In this document: in pieces, positions 7,513 through 15,310 of the stretch
Layout: the number at the start of each line of letters is the position of its first letter
Position numbering within the stretch: the stretch's first letter is position 1
Assembly (NCBI GenBank): GCA_020249925.1
Contig: JADCER010000001.1
Span: 145,953 to 209,952 of the forward strand
Length of the DNA: 64,000 nucleotides
Reading direction: 5' to 3'
Source: Roseomonas sp.
GTDB taxonomy: Bacteria > Pseudomonadota > Alphaproteobacteria > Acetobacterales > Acetobacteraceae
Made by a program: the position numbers and the translations under genes
The notes under the pieces: generated by a model
Told to the model about the DNA's origin: nothing
Databases searched by the model: none
Seen by the model: the letters and a program-made list of their open reading frames with translations, nothing else

Positions 7513-7965
7513 CTAACCATTACTCTTGCTTTTTAGCTTAAATTTTTTCACTTCAGCGTATAAACCAGCGAGCATGCCCCCCAAAGTGAACATCTCAAAA
7601 ATAACTTGGTCAAATCTTATCCCAAAGATAGTTGATCTATAAAGAAGCGTGATTGCAGCAAAAAAAGCTAGGGTCGTTGCGCTGAAGGATATCAATACGA
7701 CAAGATCATCAGATTTTAGCGTTTTTCTTGTAACGTTGACTGAAAAGACTCCCGCGAGGAACCCTTGTAAGAAATGCCCTAAGCTAAAAATCGATACCAT
7801 TCCAAATGTGGCTTCTGCTAGGGCAGTAAAGAAGTCGCCCTGAAAGAGATTGCCAAAGGGTAGGAAGAAAAAAAGATAAACGGCTGCACATCCGACGACC
7901 CATCCTGGTATGAGAAGTATAAGGACAAGAAGAATCGAAAAAAGTGAATGGGCATCAAGTTTCAT
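7513..7965 (-). CDS. Uncharacterised AT-rich membrane protein
   Basis: I do not recognise a family. The 150-residue protein is strongly hydrophobic, with four likely membrane segments near residues 8-36, 46-72, 88-109 and 116-138, and a basic Lys-rich C-terminus (EVKKFKLKSKSNG) that probably faces the cytoplasm. GC is far below the surrounding genome, indicating recent acquisition. The gene lies leftward between hicAB and smpB, on the same strand as another small membrane protein gene at 8086. Its place in a hotspot beside a toxin-antitoxin pair would suit a defence or immunity role, but nothing in the sequence shows it. Confidence 0.6.
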   Translation of the reverse strand: MKLDAHSLFSILLVLILLIPGWVVGCAAVYLFFFLPFGNLFQGDFFTALAEATFGMVSIFSLGHFLQGFLAGVFSVNVTRKTLKSDDLVVLISFSATTLAFFAAITLLYRSTIFGIRFDQVIFEMFTLGGMLAGLYAEVKKFKLKSKSNG

Positions 7966-8085
7966 GAATTGAGCTCTTTCCTATTTTTCCGATACTCTGC
8001 GCGTGAGACCTTTTGCCTGGACGGCAGCCTTTGCCGAGATAGATACTGTAGGAAATAATTGTATTTTCACGCGATGATATGCTCG

Positions 8086-8349
8086 CTATTTATCGGAAAC
8101 AATCAAATATGAAACGACAAACATAATTATATGAAAAATTGTTACATAGGTGAAGATTTGTTTGGCTAATGATATCGCGCGATCTGTATCGTCATTTATG
8201 GGGGAAAATTTTATTTGGAAAGCAAAAACTCGGAAAAAGAAGGAGAAAAAAGTCAAGTTTGAGTTACATATTTTATAGATCGGAATACAAATAGCGAGGC
8301 AGTTCAAGGTCAACCACATGCCGTGAAAAAAAACCATCTGAGTGTACAC
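8086..8349 (-). CDS. Possible small AT-rich membrane protein
   Basis: The frame encodes 87 residues from a GTG at 8349, or 83 from an internal ATG at 8337. Two hydrophobic stretches (about residues 7-45 and 65-83) suggest a two-pass membrane protein. No family is recognisable and no clear ribosome binding site is seen. Composition is as AT-rich as that of the gene at 7513-7965, so both probably came together. In AT-rich DNA an 87-codon frame can occur by chance, so this is a tentative gene. Confidence 0.38.
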   Translation of the reverse strand: MYTQMVFFHGMWLTLNCLAICIPIYKICNSNLTFFSFFFRVFAFQIKFSPINDDTDRAISLAKQIFTYVTIFHIIMFVVSYLIVSDK

Positions 8350-8478
8350 TTACGATATTCCCCTGACAGTTGTTTGCATTCGGAGCAGACTTCAGACAGT
8401 CTTGATTTTAGCGCTTCTTGTCTGGCCTCCGCATCGCGCCGCTACACGCGCGGCGACCGCCGAACCTGAGGAGCATCC

Positions 8479-8964
8479 CTACCCCCTATCCCGCATCAAC
8501 CTCGCCTTATCCCGCTGCCAATCCCGCGCCGCAATCGCGGCCCGCTTGTCATGCTTCTTCTTGCCCTCGGCCAAGCCCAGCAACACCTTCGCCCGCCCGC
8601 GTTCATTGAAATGAATATCCAGCGGCACAAGCGTCGCCCCGTCGCGCGTAATCGCGCCAATCAATTCGCGCGCCTGCTTCCGGTGCAGCAACAACTTCCG
8701 CGGGCGCCGAGGCTCAAACCGCGCCATGAAGGAACCCGCCTGCCATTCCGGGATATGGGCGTTGAATAGCCACATCTCCCCATCGCGTTCGCCGGCCCAG
8801 GCTTCTGTCAGCGTGGCGCGCCCGGCGCGCAAGGATTTCACCTCAGGCCCCACCAGCGCAAGCCCTGCTTCGATGGTCTCCAGGATCTTATAGTCAAACC
8901 GCGCCTTGCGGTTTTGCGCGGCGATGCCGTGGGAAATCATCCCCTTTTTGCGCGGTTCAGCCAT
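8479..8964 (-). CDS. smpB: SsrA-binding protein SmpB
   Basis: SmpB binds tmRNA and delivers it to stalled ribosomes for trans-translation. The 161-residue protein has the OB-fold core ([26 protein letters not shown], then NAHIPEW) and the basic C-terminal tail (KKKHDKR to MRDRG) that mimics the codon-anticodon helix in the decoding centre. It is intact and normal in length. It lies 32 bp after dapA on the same strand, a common alphaproteobacterial arrangement. Its 3' end faces the variable island, and a diverged copy of that 3' end is found at 6226-6303, so this locus is an insertion or recombination hotspot. Confidence 0.95.
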   Translation of the reverse strand: MAEPRKKGMISHGIAAQNRKARFDYKILETIEAGLALVGPEVKSLRAGRATLTEAWAGERDGEMWLFNAHIPEWQAGSFMARFEPRRPRKLLLHRKQARELIGAITRDGATLVPLDIHFNERGRAKVLLGLAEGKKKHDKRAAIAARDWQRDKARLMRDRG

Positions 8965-8996
8965 GTCTCAAGCGCCCTCCGCGCGGGCGCATCCCT

Positions 8997-9875
8997 TCAG
9001 TTCAACAGGCCGGCCGAGACCATCGCCTCACGCACCCGCGCGCGCGTGGCCTCGCCACAGGGCGCCAGCGGCAGGCGGCAGAGATCGGTGCTCTTTGCCA
9101 GCAGGCTCGCCGCATATTTCACGGGGCCGGGAGAGGTCTCGGAAAACAGCGCATCATGCAGCGGCACCAGGCGGTCCTGAATTTCAATCGCTTCATCCAC
9201 CCGGCCCATGCGCCAGGCCTTGTGCATTTCCGCGCAAAGCCGGGGTGCGACATTGGCGGTGACGCTGATGCAGCCATGCCCGCCAGCGGCCAGGAAAGAT
9301 ACGGCGGTGTGATCCTCACCGGAAAGCTGCGCGAATTCTTCCCCGCAGGCGCGGCGCGTATGCAGCGGGCGCGCCAGATTCGCGGTCGCATCCTTCACGC
9401 CAATGATATTCGGGTGCTTCGCCAGCCGCGCCATGGTCTCCACACTCATGTCAATCACGCTGCGCGGCGGGATATTATAGATGACCATCGGCAGATCAAC
9501 GGCATCCGCAATCGCCTTGAAATGCAGATACATGCCTTCTTGCGTCGGCTTGTTGTAATAGGGCGTGACCACCAGGCAGGCATCGGCGCCGGCCTTCTTG
9601 GCGTGGCGGGTGAAATCAATCGCCTCGGATGTGCTGTTGCTGCCGGTGCCCGCAATCACGGGCACGCGCCCGGCAGCGGCTTCCACGCAAAGCTCCACCA
9701 CGCGCTTGTGTTCCTCATGCGAAAGGGTTGGGCTTTCGCCGGTAGTGCCAACGGGGATCAAGCCTTCGGTGCCCTCGGCAATCTGCCAATGCACCAATTC
9801 CACGAAGGCTTTTTCGTCCACGGACCCATCCGCGCGCATGGGCGTAATCAGCGCAACCATGGAACCCTTGAACAT
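8997..9875 (-). CDS. dapA: 4-hydroxy-tetrahydrodipicolinate synthase
   Basis: DapA condenses pyruvate with aspartate semialdehyde, the first committed step of lysine and diaminopimelate synthesis. The 292-residue TIM barrel carries GTTGESPTL (43-51), Tyr133 in IYNIPPRS and Lys161 in GVKDAT as the Schiff-base residue, at the same positions as in the E. coli enzyme. An AGGAGGATG-like site precedes the ATG. It is followed by smpB on the same strand and preceded by tpiA, so the three may share transcription. No unusual features are seen. Confidence 0.96.
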   Translation of the reverse strand: MFKGSMVALITPMRADGSVDEKAFVELVHWQIAEGTEGLIPVGTTGESPTLSHEEHKRVVELCVEAAAGRVPVIAGTGSNSTSEAIDFTRHAKKAGADACLVVTPYYNKPTQEGMYLHFKAIADAVDLPMVIYNIPPRSVIDMSVETMARLAKHPNIIGVKDATANLARPLHTRRACGEEFAQLSGEDHTAVSFLAAGGHGCISVTANVAPRLCAEMHKAWRMGRVDEAIEIQDRLVPLHDALFSETSPGPVKYAASLLAKSTDLCRLPLAPCGEATRARVREAMVSAGLLN

Positions 9876-9949
9876 GCTGGCATCCTCCTGGAATTGAGAA
9901 AACGGAAGTTAGGCGGGGCGAGGCGCCGCGACAAGGCGGGAAGTGCGGC

Positions 9950-10699
9950 CTAACCGGCCGCGCGGGCGATCGCCAGGAAATCTTCGGCCACCAGGCTGGC
10001 GCCGCCCACCAGAACCCCATCCACATGGGGCAGCGCCAGGATCGCCGATGCATTGCTGGGCTTCACCGAACCACCATAGAGCAAGCGCAGCCGAGCGCCC
10101 TCAGCCGGGAAGCTCGCGGTCAGTTTGGCGCGCATCATGGCGTGCATGGCGCTGATATCGGCCTCGGTCGGGGTGCGGCCGGTGCCAATCGCCCAGACGG
10201 GTTCATAAGCCACCACGCCGCCGGCGGCGCCAAAGCCATCCGGCAGGCTTTCCGCCATTTGTTCGGCCACCACTTCCTCGGCCCGGCCCAAAAGCCGGTC
10301 ATCCTCGGGCTCGCCCACACAAACCACCGGGATCAGGCCCGCCGCCAGCGCGGCTTCGGCCTTGGCGCGGACACGGTGGCTGGTCTCCCGATACGCCATG
10401 CGGCGTTCGGAATGGCCCAAAATCACATAACTGGCCCCGGCATCCTTCAGCATGGCGGCGGCAATATCCCCGGTATGGGCGCCCTTGGCGGCCTCATGGC
10501 AATCCTGCCCGCCGAGAGCCACCAGCCCGGCGCAGGCCGGGGCCAGGGGGGCGATCAGCGTGGCCGGGGGGCAGATCAGCAGTTCTGCCTTCAGCCCAGC
10601 GGCGCCGGCGGCAACCGCCTGGGCCAAAGCTTGGGCCTCCGCGGCCAGCCCATGCATTTTCCAATTGCCGGCGATCAGCGGGCGCACACCGGGGGTCAT
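9950..10699 (-). CDS. tpiA: Triosephosphate isomerase
   Basis: TpiA interconverts dihydroxyacetone phosphate and glyceraldehyde 3-phosphate in glycolysis. The 249-residue protein starts at the ATG at 10699, which has AGGAGGAA (10707-10714, read on the minus strand) 7 nt upstream. The much longer open frame extending to 11452 is not coding. Catalytic residues are visible: Lys14 in GNWKMHG, the electrophilic His in ILGHSERR and the Glu in AYEPVWAIGTG, followed by the phosphate loop LYGGSVKPSN. It is divergent from ppiD across 117 bp and upstream of dapA. Confidence 0.96.
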   Translation of the reverse strand: MTPGVRPLIAGNWKMHGLAAEAQALAQAVAAGAAGLKAELLICPPATLIAPLAPACAGLVALGGQDCHEAAKGAHTGDIAAAMLKDAGASYVILGHSERRMAYRETSHRVRAKAEAALAAGLIPVVCVGEPEDDRLLGRAEEVVAEQMAESLPDGFGAAGGVVAYEPVWAIGTGRTPTEADISAMHAMMRAKLTASFPAEGARLRLLYGGSVKPSNASAILALPHVDGVLVGGASLVAEDFLAIARAAG

Positions 10700-10816
10700 G
10701 CTTGGGTTCCTCCTGGGCTGGGGCGATGTTTTGACCCGCGTGGCTAGCCGCCACCTGGGGGCTTGGCAAGCATCGGGCCTTTCGCGCGGCGCCGCGCGGC
10801 GGTAATCACCTTTCCC

Positions 10817-12709
10817 ATGATCACCTTTATGCGTCGCCTGGCCTCCACCTGGGTCGCCAAGGCGCTTTTCGTCCTGCTCGTCCTGTCCTTCGCCGTCTGG
10901 GGGATTGAGGATGTCGTGCGCAATTTCGGCCGCGATACCGCGGTGGCGCGGGTTGGTGATCAGCGGATCGAAGCCGAGGAAGCGCAAATGGCCGCGCGGC
11001 GTGAAATGTCGCGAATCGCGCGCCAGATGGGCAATCAGTTTGAACCGAATGAGGCGATCCGCCGAGCGGTGGCTGCCGGCGCGCTCGAAAACCTGATCGG
11101 CGAACGTGCGATGACGGCGGAAGCGCAGCGCATGGGCGTTGTGGCGACCGAAGATATGGTGCGCGAGACGGTCTTCGCCATTCCGGGGCTGACCGGGCCT
11201 GATGGGCGTTTTTCGCGCGCGGTGCTGGCGCAGCTGCTGCGCAGTAATGAATTGACCGAAGCGCAATTCCTGGCGCTGATCCGGGGCGATTTGCTGCGCC
11301 AGCAATTGCTGGGCGCGGTGCGTTCCGGTGCGGCAGCGCCCGATACCATGACCGCGCCGCAACTGGTCTGGCAGACCGAACGGCGCGTGGCGGATGTGGT
11401 GCTGCTGCCTTTCTCCGCCGCGCCGGAACCGGAAGCGCCGACAGAAGCGCAATTGCAGCGCTTCCTGGAAAACAACCCGCAGCGTTTTTCAACGCCAGAG
11501 TTTCGGCAAATCAGCATCGCGGTGCTGTCGGCGGAAACGCTCGCGAATGAAATCGCTGTTTCGGAAGAAGATATCAAACAGGCTTTCGATGCGCGTCATG
11601 GTCAGTATGACAGGCCAGAACGGCGGCAAATCCGCCAGGTGGTGCTGGCCGATGAAGCCCGCGCGCGCGACATCGCGCAGCTCTGGCAAGCGGGTGCGGC
11701 ATGGGAAGCCGTGGAAGCCGCCGCCACCGCCGCGGGCGGGCAGGCCATGGCGCTGCCCATGGGGGATAAGGCAAGCCTGCCCATTCCCGCCTTGGCGGAC
11801 GCCGCCTTTGCCGCCGCGCCGCAAAGCGTGACAGACCCGGTGCAAAGCCCCTTCGGCTGGCATGTGATTGGCGTTGAAGCGGTGGAACCCGCGCAGATTT
11901 TCACGCTGGATCAGCTGCGCGATCAATTGCGCCGCGATGTCGCGAAGGATCGCGCGCTCGATCTTGCTTATGAACGCGGCAATAAGGTGGAAGATGCGCT
12001 GGCGGGTGGCATGACGCTGGCGGAAGCCGCGCCGCGCTTTGGCCTGACGCTGATGAGCGCTACACTTGACCCAAGCGGGCGCAGCCCCGCCAATGAAGCG
12101 GTCGCGCTGCCCGTGCCGGCGGCGCAACGCAATGCCGTCTTGCGCGCCATCTTCACGCAGGACCAGGGCGCCGCACCGCGCTTGCAGGAATTCGGCGATG
12201 CTTTTGCGGCAATTGAAATCAGTGCCGTAACCCCCCCGCAGCTTCGCCCCTTTGCCGAGGTTGAACAGGAACTCCGCCGTGCCGTGATTGCCGATGCGCG
12301 CCGGCGCTTCACGGAAGCCCGCGCGGCGGGTCTTTTGGCGGCGCAGCGCGGTGGCAAGACATTGGTGGAAGCCGCGCAGGAATTGGGCCTGATCAGCACG
12401 CGCACCGCGCCCTTCGGGCGTGATCCCGCGCAGGGTAGCCCGGTGCCAGCGGAATTGCTGCCGCCCCTGTTTGAAGCGAAGCGCGGGGAAGCCACCATGG
12501 CGGAGCTTCGCGGCGGTTTTGCCGTCGCCTCGGTTGCCGAAATCCTCAGGCTTGATCCGGCTTCCGATCCGCTCGGCATGGGGCGCGTGCGTGTGGAAAT
12601 CGAACAGGCGGTTGCCGATGATCTGGAACAGCAATTCCAGGCGGCATTGCGTGTACGCGGCAATGTGCGCATCAATGAACGCTTGCTGGATCAGGTGACA
12701 GGCAGATGA
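10817..12709 (+). CDS. ppiD: PpiD-like periplasmic peptidyl-prolyl isomerase/foldase
   Basis: PpiD is an inner-membrane-anchored chaperone that helps proteins leaving the Sec translocon fold in the periplasm. The 630-residue protein starts MITFMRRLAS and has one membrane anchor near residues 13-30. A SurA-like N-terminal chaperone region (about 40-200) follows, then a parvulin rotamase domain (about 240-360, ending in SPFGWHVIGVE near residue 344) and a long C-terminal region. The ATG at 10817 is preferred over the upstream ATG at 10763, because the mature-looking N-terminus begins there. The stop overlaps the trpE start (ATGA), so trpE is translated from the same transcript. This ppiD-trpE linkage is seen in related alphaproteobacteria. 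Confidence 0.9.
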   Translation: MITFMRRLASTWVAKALFVLLVLSFAVWGIEDVVRNFGRDTAVARVGDQRIEAEEAQMAARREMSRIARQMGNQFEPNEAIRRAVAAGALENLIGERAMTAEAQRMGVVATEDMVRETVFAIPGLTGPDGRFSRAVLAQLLRSNELTEAQFLALIRGDLLRQQLLGAVRSGAAAPDTMTAPQLVWQTERRVADVVLLPFSAAPEPEAPTEAQLQRFLENNPQRFSTPEFRQISIAVLSAETLANEIAVSEEDIKQAFDARHGQYDRPERRQIRQVVLADEARARDIAQLWQAGAAWEAVEAAATAAGGQAMALPMGDKASLPIPALADAAFAAAPQSVTDPVQSPFGWHVIGVEAVEPAQIFTLDQLRDQLRRDVAKDRALDLAYERGNKVEDALAGGMTLAEAAPRFGLTLMSATLDPSGRSPANEAVALPVPAAQRNAVLRAIFTQDQGAAPRLQEFGDAFAAIEISAVTPPQLRPFAEVEQELRRAVIADARRRFTEARAAGLLAAQRGGKTLVEAAQELGLISTRTAPFGRDPAQGSPVPAELLPPLFEAKRGEATMAELRGGFAVASVAEILRLDPASDPLGMGRVRVEIEQAVADDLEQQFQAALRVRGNVRINERLLDQVTGR

Positions 12710-14205
12710 GTGGCGGCGGTTTCGCAGCATTTCGCGCGGCTTTGGAAGCGGGGCGGGGACAGATCCTGGTCCGCGAACGCGTCGCTGATCTGGATACGCC
12801 GGTTGGCGCCTTCCTGAAACTCACGGGCGGCGCGCAGGCCAATGCCTTCCTGTTGGAAAGCATTGAAGGCGGCGCGGCGCGTGGCCGCTATTCCGCGATT
12901 GGTATGGCGCCGGACCTGATTTGGCGCTGCCGCAATGGCAAGGCTGAGCTTAATCGCCACGCGCTTTCCGCCCCGCATGGGTTTGTGCCGGAAGCGGCAC
13001 CTGCGCTGGAGAGTTTGCGCGCGCTCATCAATGAATGCCGCATGGTTGTGCCGGCCAGCCTGCCGCCGATTGCGGCGGGGCTGTTTGGCTATCTGGGCTA
13101 TGACATGGTGCGGCTGATTGAAAAACTGCCCGCCACCAAGCCAGATGTGCTGGGCATCCCGGATGCGGTGATGACGCGCCCGACGCTGATGGCGGTGTTT
13201 GACCATGTGCGTGACACCTTGTTGCTCTGCGCGCCGGTCTGGCCGGGCGCTGATCCGCAAACCGCCTGGGAAGCGGCGAATGCCAGGTTGGATGAGGCTG
13301 AGGCAGCGTTGGATCGCCCCGTACCGCGCCCCGCGCCACCCGCCGATCTCCCCGCCTTGCCGCAGCCTGACAGCAATTTCACTGAAGCGGGTTATATCGC
13401 AGCGGTGGAACGCGCGAAGGACTATATCCGCGCGGGCGATTGCTTCCAGATCGTGCCGGCGCAGCGTTTTTCGGCGCCCTTCGCGCTGCCACCTTTCGCG
13501 CTTTATCGCGCACTCCGGCGGATCAATCCTGCGCCCTTCCTGTTCTTCTGTGATTTCGGTGGCTTCGCCGCGGTGGGGGCGAGCCCGGAGATTCTGGTGC
13601 GCGCGCGCGATGGCCTGGTGACGGTGCGCCCCCTGGCCGGCACGCGCCGGCGTGGCGCCACACCGGAAGAAGATCGCGCACTTGAAGAAGAATTGCTGGC
13701 CGATCCGAAGGAGCGGGCTGAGCACCTCATGCTGCTCGATCTCGGGCGCAATGATGTTGGGCGCGTTTCGGAAATCGGTTCGGTGAAAGTGACCGCGCAA
13801 TTTCAGGTGGAGCGTTATTCGCAGGTGATGCATATCGGCTCGGAAGTGCAGGGGCGTTTGCGCGCGGGGCTGGATGCCTTGGATGCCTATTGCGCAGGCT
13901 TTCCTGCCGGCACGCTGACCGGTGCGCCAAAAATCCGCGCCATGGAAATCATTGAGGAATTGGAACCCTCCCGCCGCGGGCTTTATGCCGGCGGGGTTGG
14001 TTACTTCGGTGCTGATGGCGGCATGGATACCTGCATCGCGCTGCGCACCGCGCTAGTGAAGGACGGTGTGATGTATGTGCAGGCCGGCGCCGGCGTGGTG
14101 GCCGATAGTGATCCCAAGGCGGAATATGAGGAAACGCGCCAAAAGGCCCGCGCGCTATTTCGTGCGGCGGAAGAGGCGGTGCGCTTTGCCTCGGGCCGGC
14201 GCTGA
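12706..14205 (+). CDS. trpE: Anthranilate synthase component I
   Basis: TrpE makes anthranilate from chorismate with ammonia from TrpG, the first step of tryptophan synthesis. The 499-residue length is typical. The N-terminal region has LLESIEGGAARGRYS, which is linked to tryptophan feedback binding. The C-terminal chorismate-binding domain shows PLAGTRRRG, LLDLGRNDVGR, SEVQGRL, PAGTLTGAPKIRAMEII and QAGAGVVADSDP. The start overlaps the ppiD stop by 4 bp. No leader-peptide attenuator can exist immediately upstream, since ppiD coding sequence lies there. The partner trpG is not in this window. A TPR protein gene follows 10 bp later. Confidence 0.96.
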   Translation: MSGGGFAAFRAALEAGRGQILVRERVADLDTPVGAFLKLTGGAQANAFLLESIEGGAARGRYSAIGMAPDLIWRCRNGKAELNRHALSAPHGFVPEAAPALESLRALINECRMVVPASLPPIAAGLFGYLGYDMVRLIEKLPATKPDVLGIPDAVMTRPTLMAVFDHVRDTLLLCAPVWPGADPQTAWEAANARLDEAEAALDRPVPRPAPPADLPALPQPDSNFTEAGYIAAVERAKDYIRAGDCFQIVPAQRFSAPFALPPFALYRALRRINPAPFLFFCDFGGFAAVGASPEILVRARDGLVTVRPLAGTRRRGATPEEDRALEEELLADPKERAEHLMLLDLGRNDVGRVSEIGSVKVTAQFQVERYSQVMHIGSEVQGRLRAGLDALDAYCAGFPAGTLTGAPKIRAMEIIEELEPSRRGLYAGGVGYFGADGGMDTCIALRTALVKDGVMYVQAGAGVVADSDPKAEYEETRQKARALFRAAEEAVRFASGRR

Positions 14206-14215
14206 AGCCTAGGCC

Positions 14216-15310
14216 ATGGCAGACGCGCCCAATATCGCGCCGATCCTTGCCCTGCTTGAGGATGCGCGCGATGCCGGGCGCTGTATGGAAGCCGCGGCGG
14301 CGCTTCGCGTGCTATCGCAACTTCGGCCGGAAAATCTGCAGGTAAGGGCAGCGCTTGCGCGCGCGCTTTTTGGTGCCGGGCTTTGGCAGGAAGCCTGGGA
14401 TGCCTATGAAGTGCGCTTTGATCTGATGCCGGAGGTCTTCACCAAGGTGACGCGCCCAGGGCCCAATGGCCCTGAACCCATGCCGATCTGGCGCGGTGGC
14501 GCTTTGCCCGAAGCGTTGCTGGTGATGGGCGAACAGGGGCTTGGCGATACCATCCAATTCGCGCGCTTCCTGCCCATGCTGCGCGCGCGTGGCGTGCGCG
14601 TGCATGCGGTGCTTGATTCGCGCGTGATCAGATTGCTGGCGCCCGTGCTGGAAGGGATTGAGGCGCGTCCCAGTGAAGAGAATGGGCGCGTGCATGGCGT
14701 GAAGGCCTGGCTGCCCTTGCTCAATCTGCCGCGCGCGCTTGGCTTGCGACCGCAGCAATATCTGGGGCGCATCCCCTATCTGGCGGCGGAACCCGCGCGT
14801 GTGGCGCGCTGGCGTGAGCGTATTGGCAATCAGGGCTATCGCATTGGCATTGTCTGGCAGGGCAATCCCAAGGCGCCGGTGGATCGCAATCGTTCCGTGC
14901 CGCTTTCGGTCTTTGCGCCCATCGCTGCCTTGCGTGGCGCGCGGCTTTTCGCCCTGCAAAAGGGACCTGGTGAGGATACTGAAGCGCCCTTCGCGCTGGA
15001 ACGCCTGGGTCCCGAGATGGATAATAGCCCGGATTGGTTTCTGGATACTGCCGCGGCCATCATGGCGCTAGACCTGGTGGTCACGGTGGACACGGCTGTG
15101 TTGCATTTGGCCGGCGCGCTTGGGCGGCCCGCGCTGATGCTGACGCATGGGCGCAATTCGGATTGGCGCTGGCAGCAAGGGCGGGAAGATACGCTTTGGT
15201 ATCCTACTGTCCGTTTGATACGCTGCCCGGATGGCAATGCGGATTGGCGCGGTGCAGTGGAACGCGCCGCCTTTCTGATCCGCACCGGCAATCTGCCGCC
15301 CCCAGCATGA
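14216..15310 (+). CDS. TPR-containing glycosyltransferase-9-like protein
   Basis: The 364-residue protein starts with TPR-like helices (about 1-70, with LRPENLQVRAALARALF). The rest resembles the GT-B half of heptosyltransferase-like proteins: GEQGLGDTIQFARFLPML near residue 105, IGIVWQGNP near 206 and TVDTAVLHLAGALG near 285. Such proteins are often annotated as glycosyltransferase family 9 or TPR proteins, with no proven substrate. It sits 10 bp after trpE, and its stop overlaps the next start (ATGA at 15307), so it is part of the ppiD-trpE transcript. It is cytosolic, as there is no signal peptide. Confidence 0.72.
   Translation: MADAPNIAPILALLEDARDAGRCMEAAAALRVLSQLRPENLQVRAALARALFGAGLWQEAWDAYEVRFDLMPEVFTKVTRPGPNGPEPMPIWRGGALPEALLVMGEQGLGDTIQFARFLPMLRARGVRVHAVLDSRVIRLLAPVLEGIEARPSEENGRVHGVKAWLPLLNLPRALGLRPQQYLGRIPYLAAEPARVARWRERIGNQGYRIGIVWQGNPKAPVDRNRSVPLSVFAPIAALRGARLFALQKGPGEDTEAPFALERLGPEMDNSPDWFLDTAAAIMALDLVVTVDTAVLHLAGALGRPALMLTHGRNSDWRWQQGREDTLWYPTVRLIRCPDGNADWRGAVERAAFLIRTGNLPPPA

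Noticed and set aside
8430-8460. GC-rich hairpin downstream of smpB as terminator
   Set aside because: CGCCGC/GCGGCG arms exist but there is no T-run and GC-rich pairing of this size occurs often here, so support is too weak.
9950-11452. Open frame of about 500 codons including triosephosphate isomerase
   Set aside because: Only the part from the ATG at 10699 matches TpiA and has a ribosome binding site; the upstream part is the antisense of ppiD.
12706-12800. Tryptophan attenuator in front of trpE
   Set aside because: trpE overlaps ppiD by 4 bp and there is no leader with Trp codons or terminator hairpins.
15034-15306. N-terminal extension of the penicillin acylase frame
   Set aside because: The extension overlaps the coding sequence of the previous gene and looks unlike protein; the ATG at 15307 has the ATGA overlap and the signal/membrane anchor.
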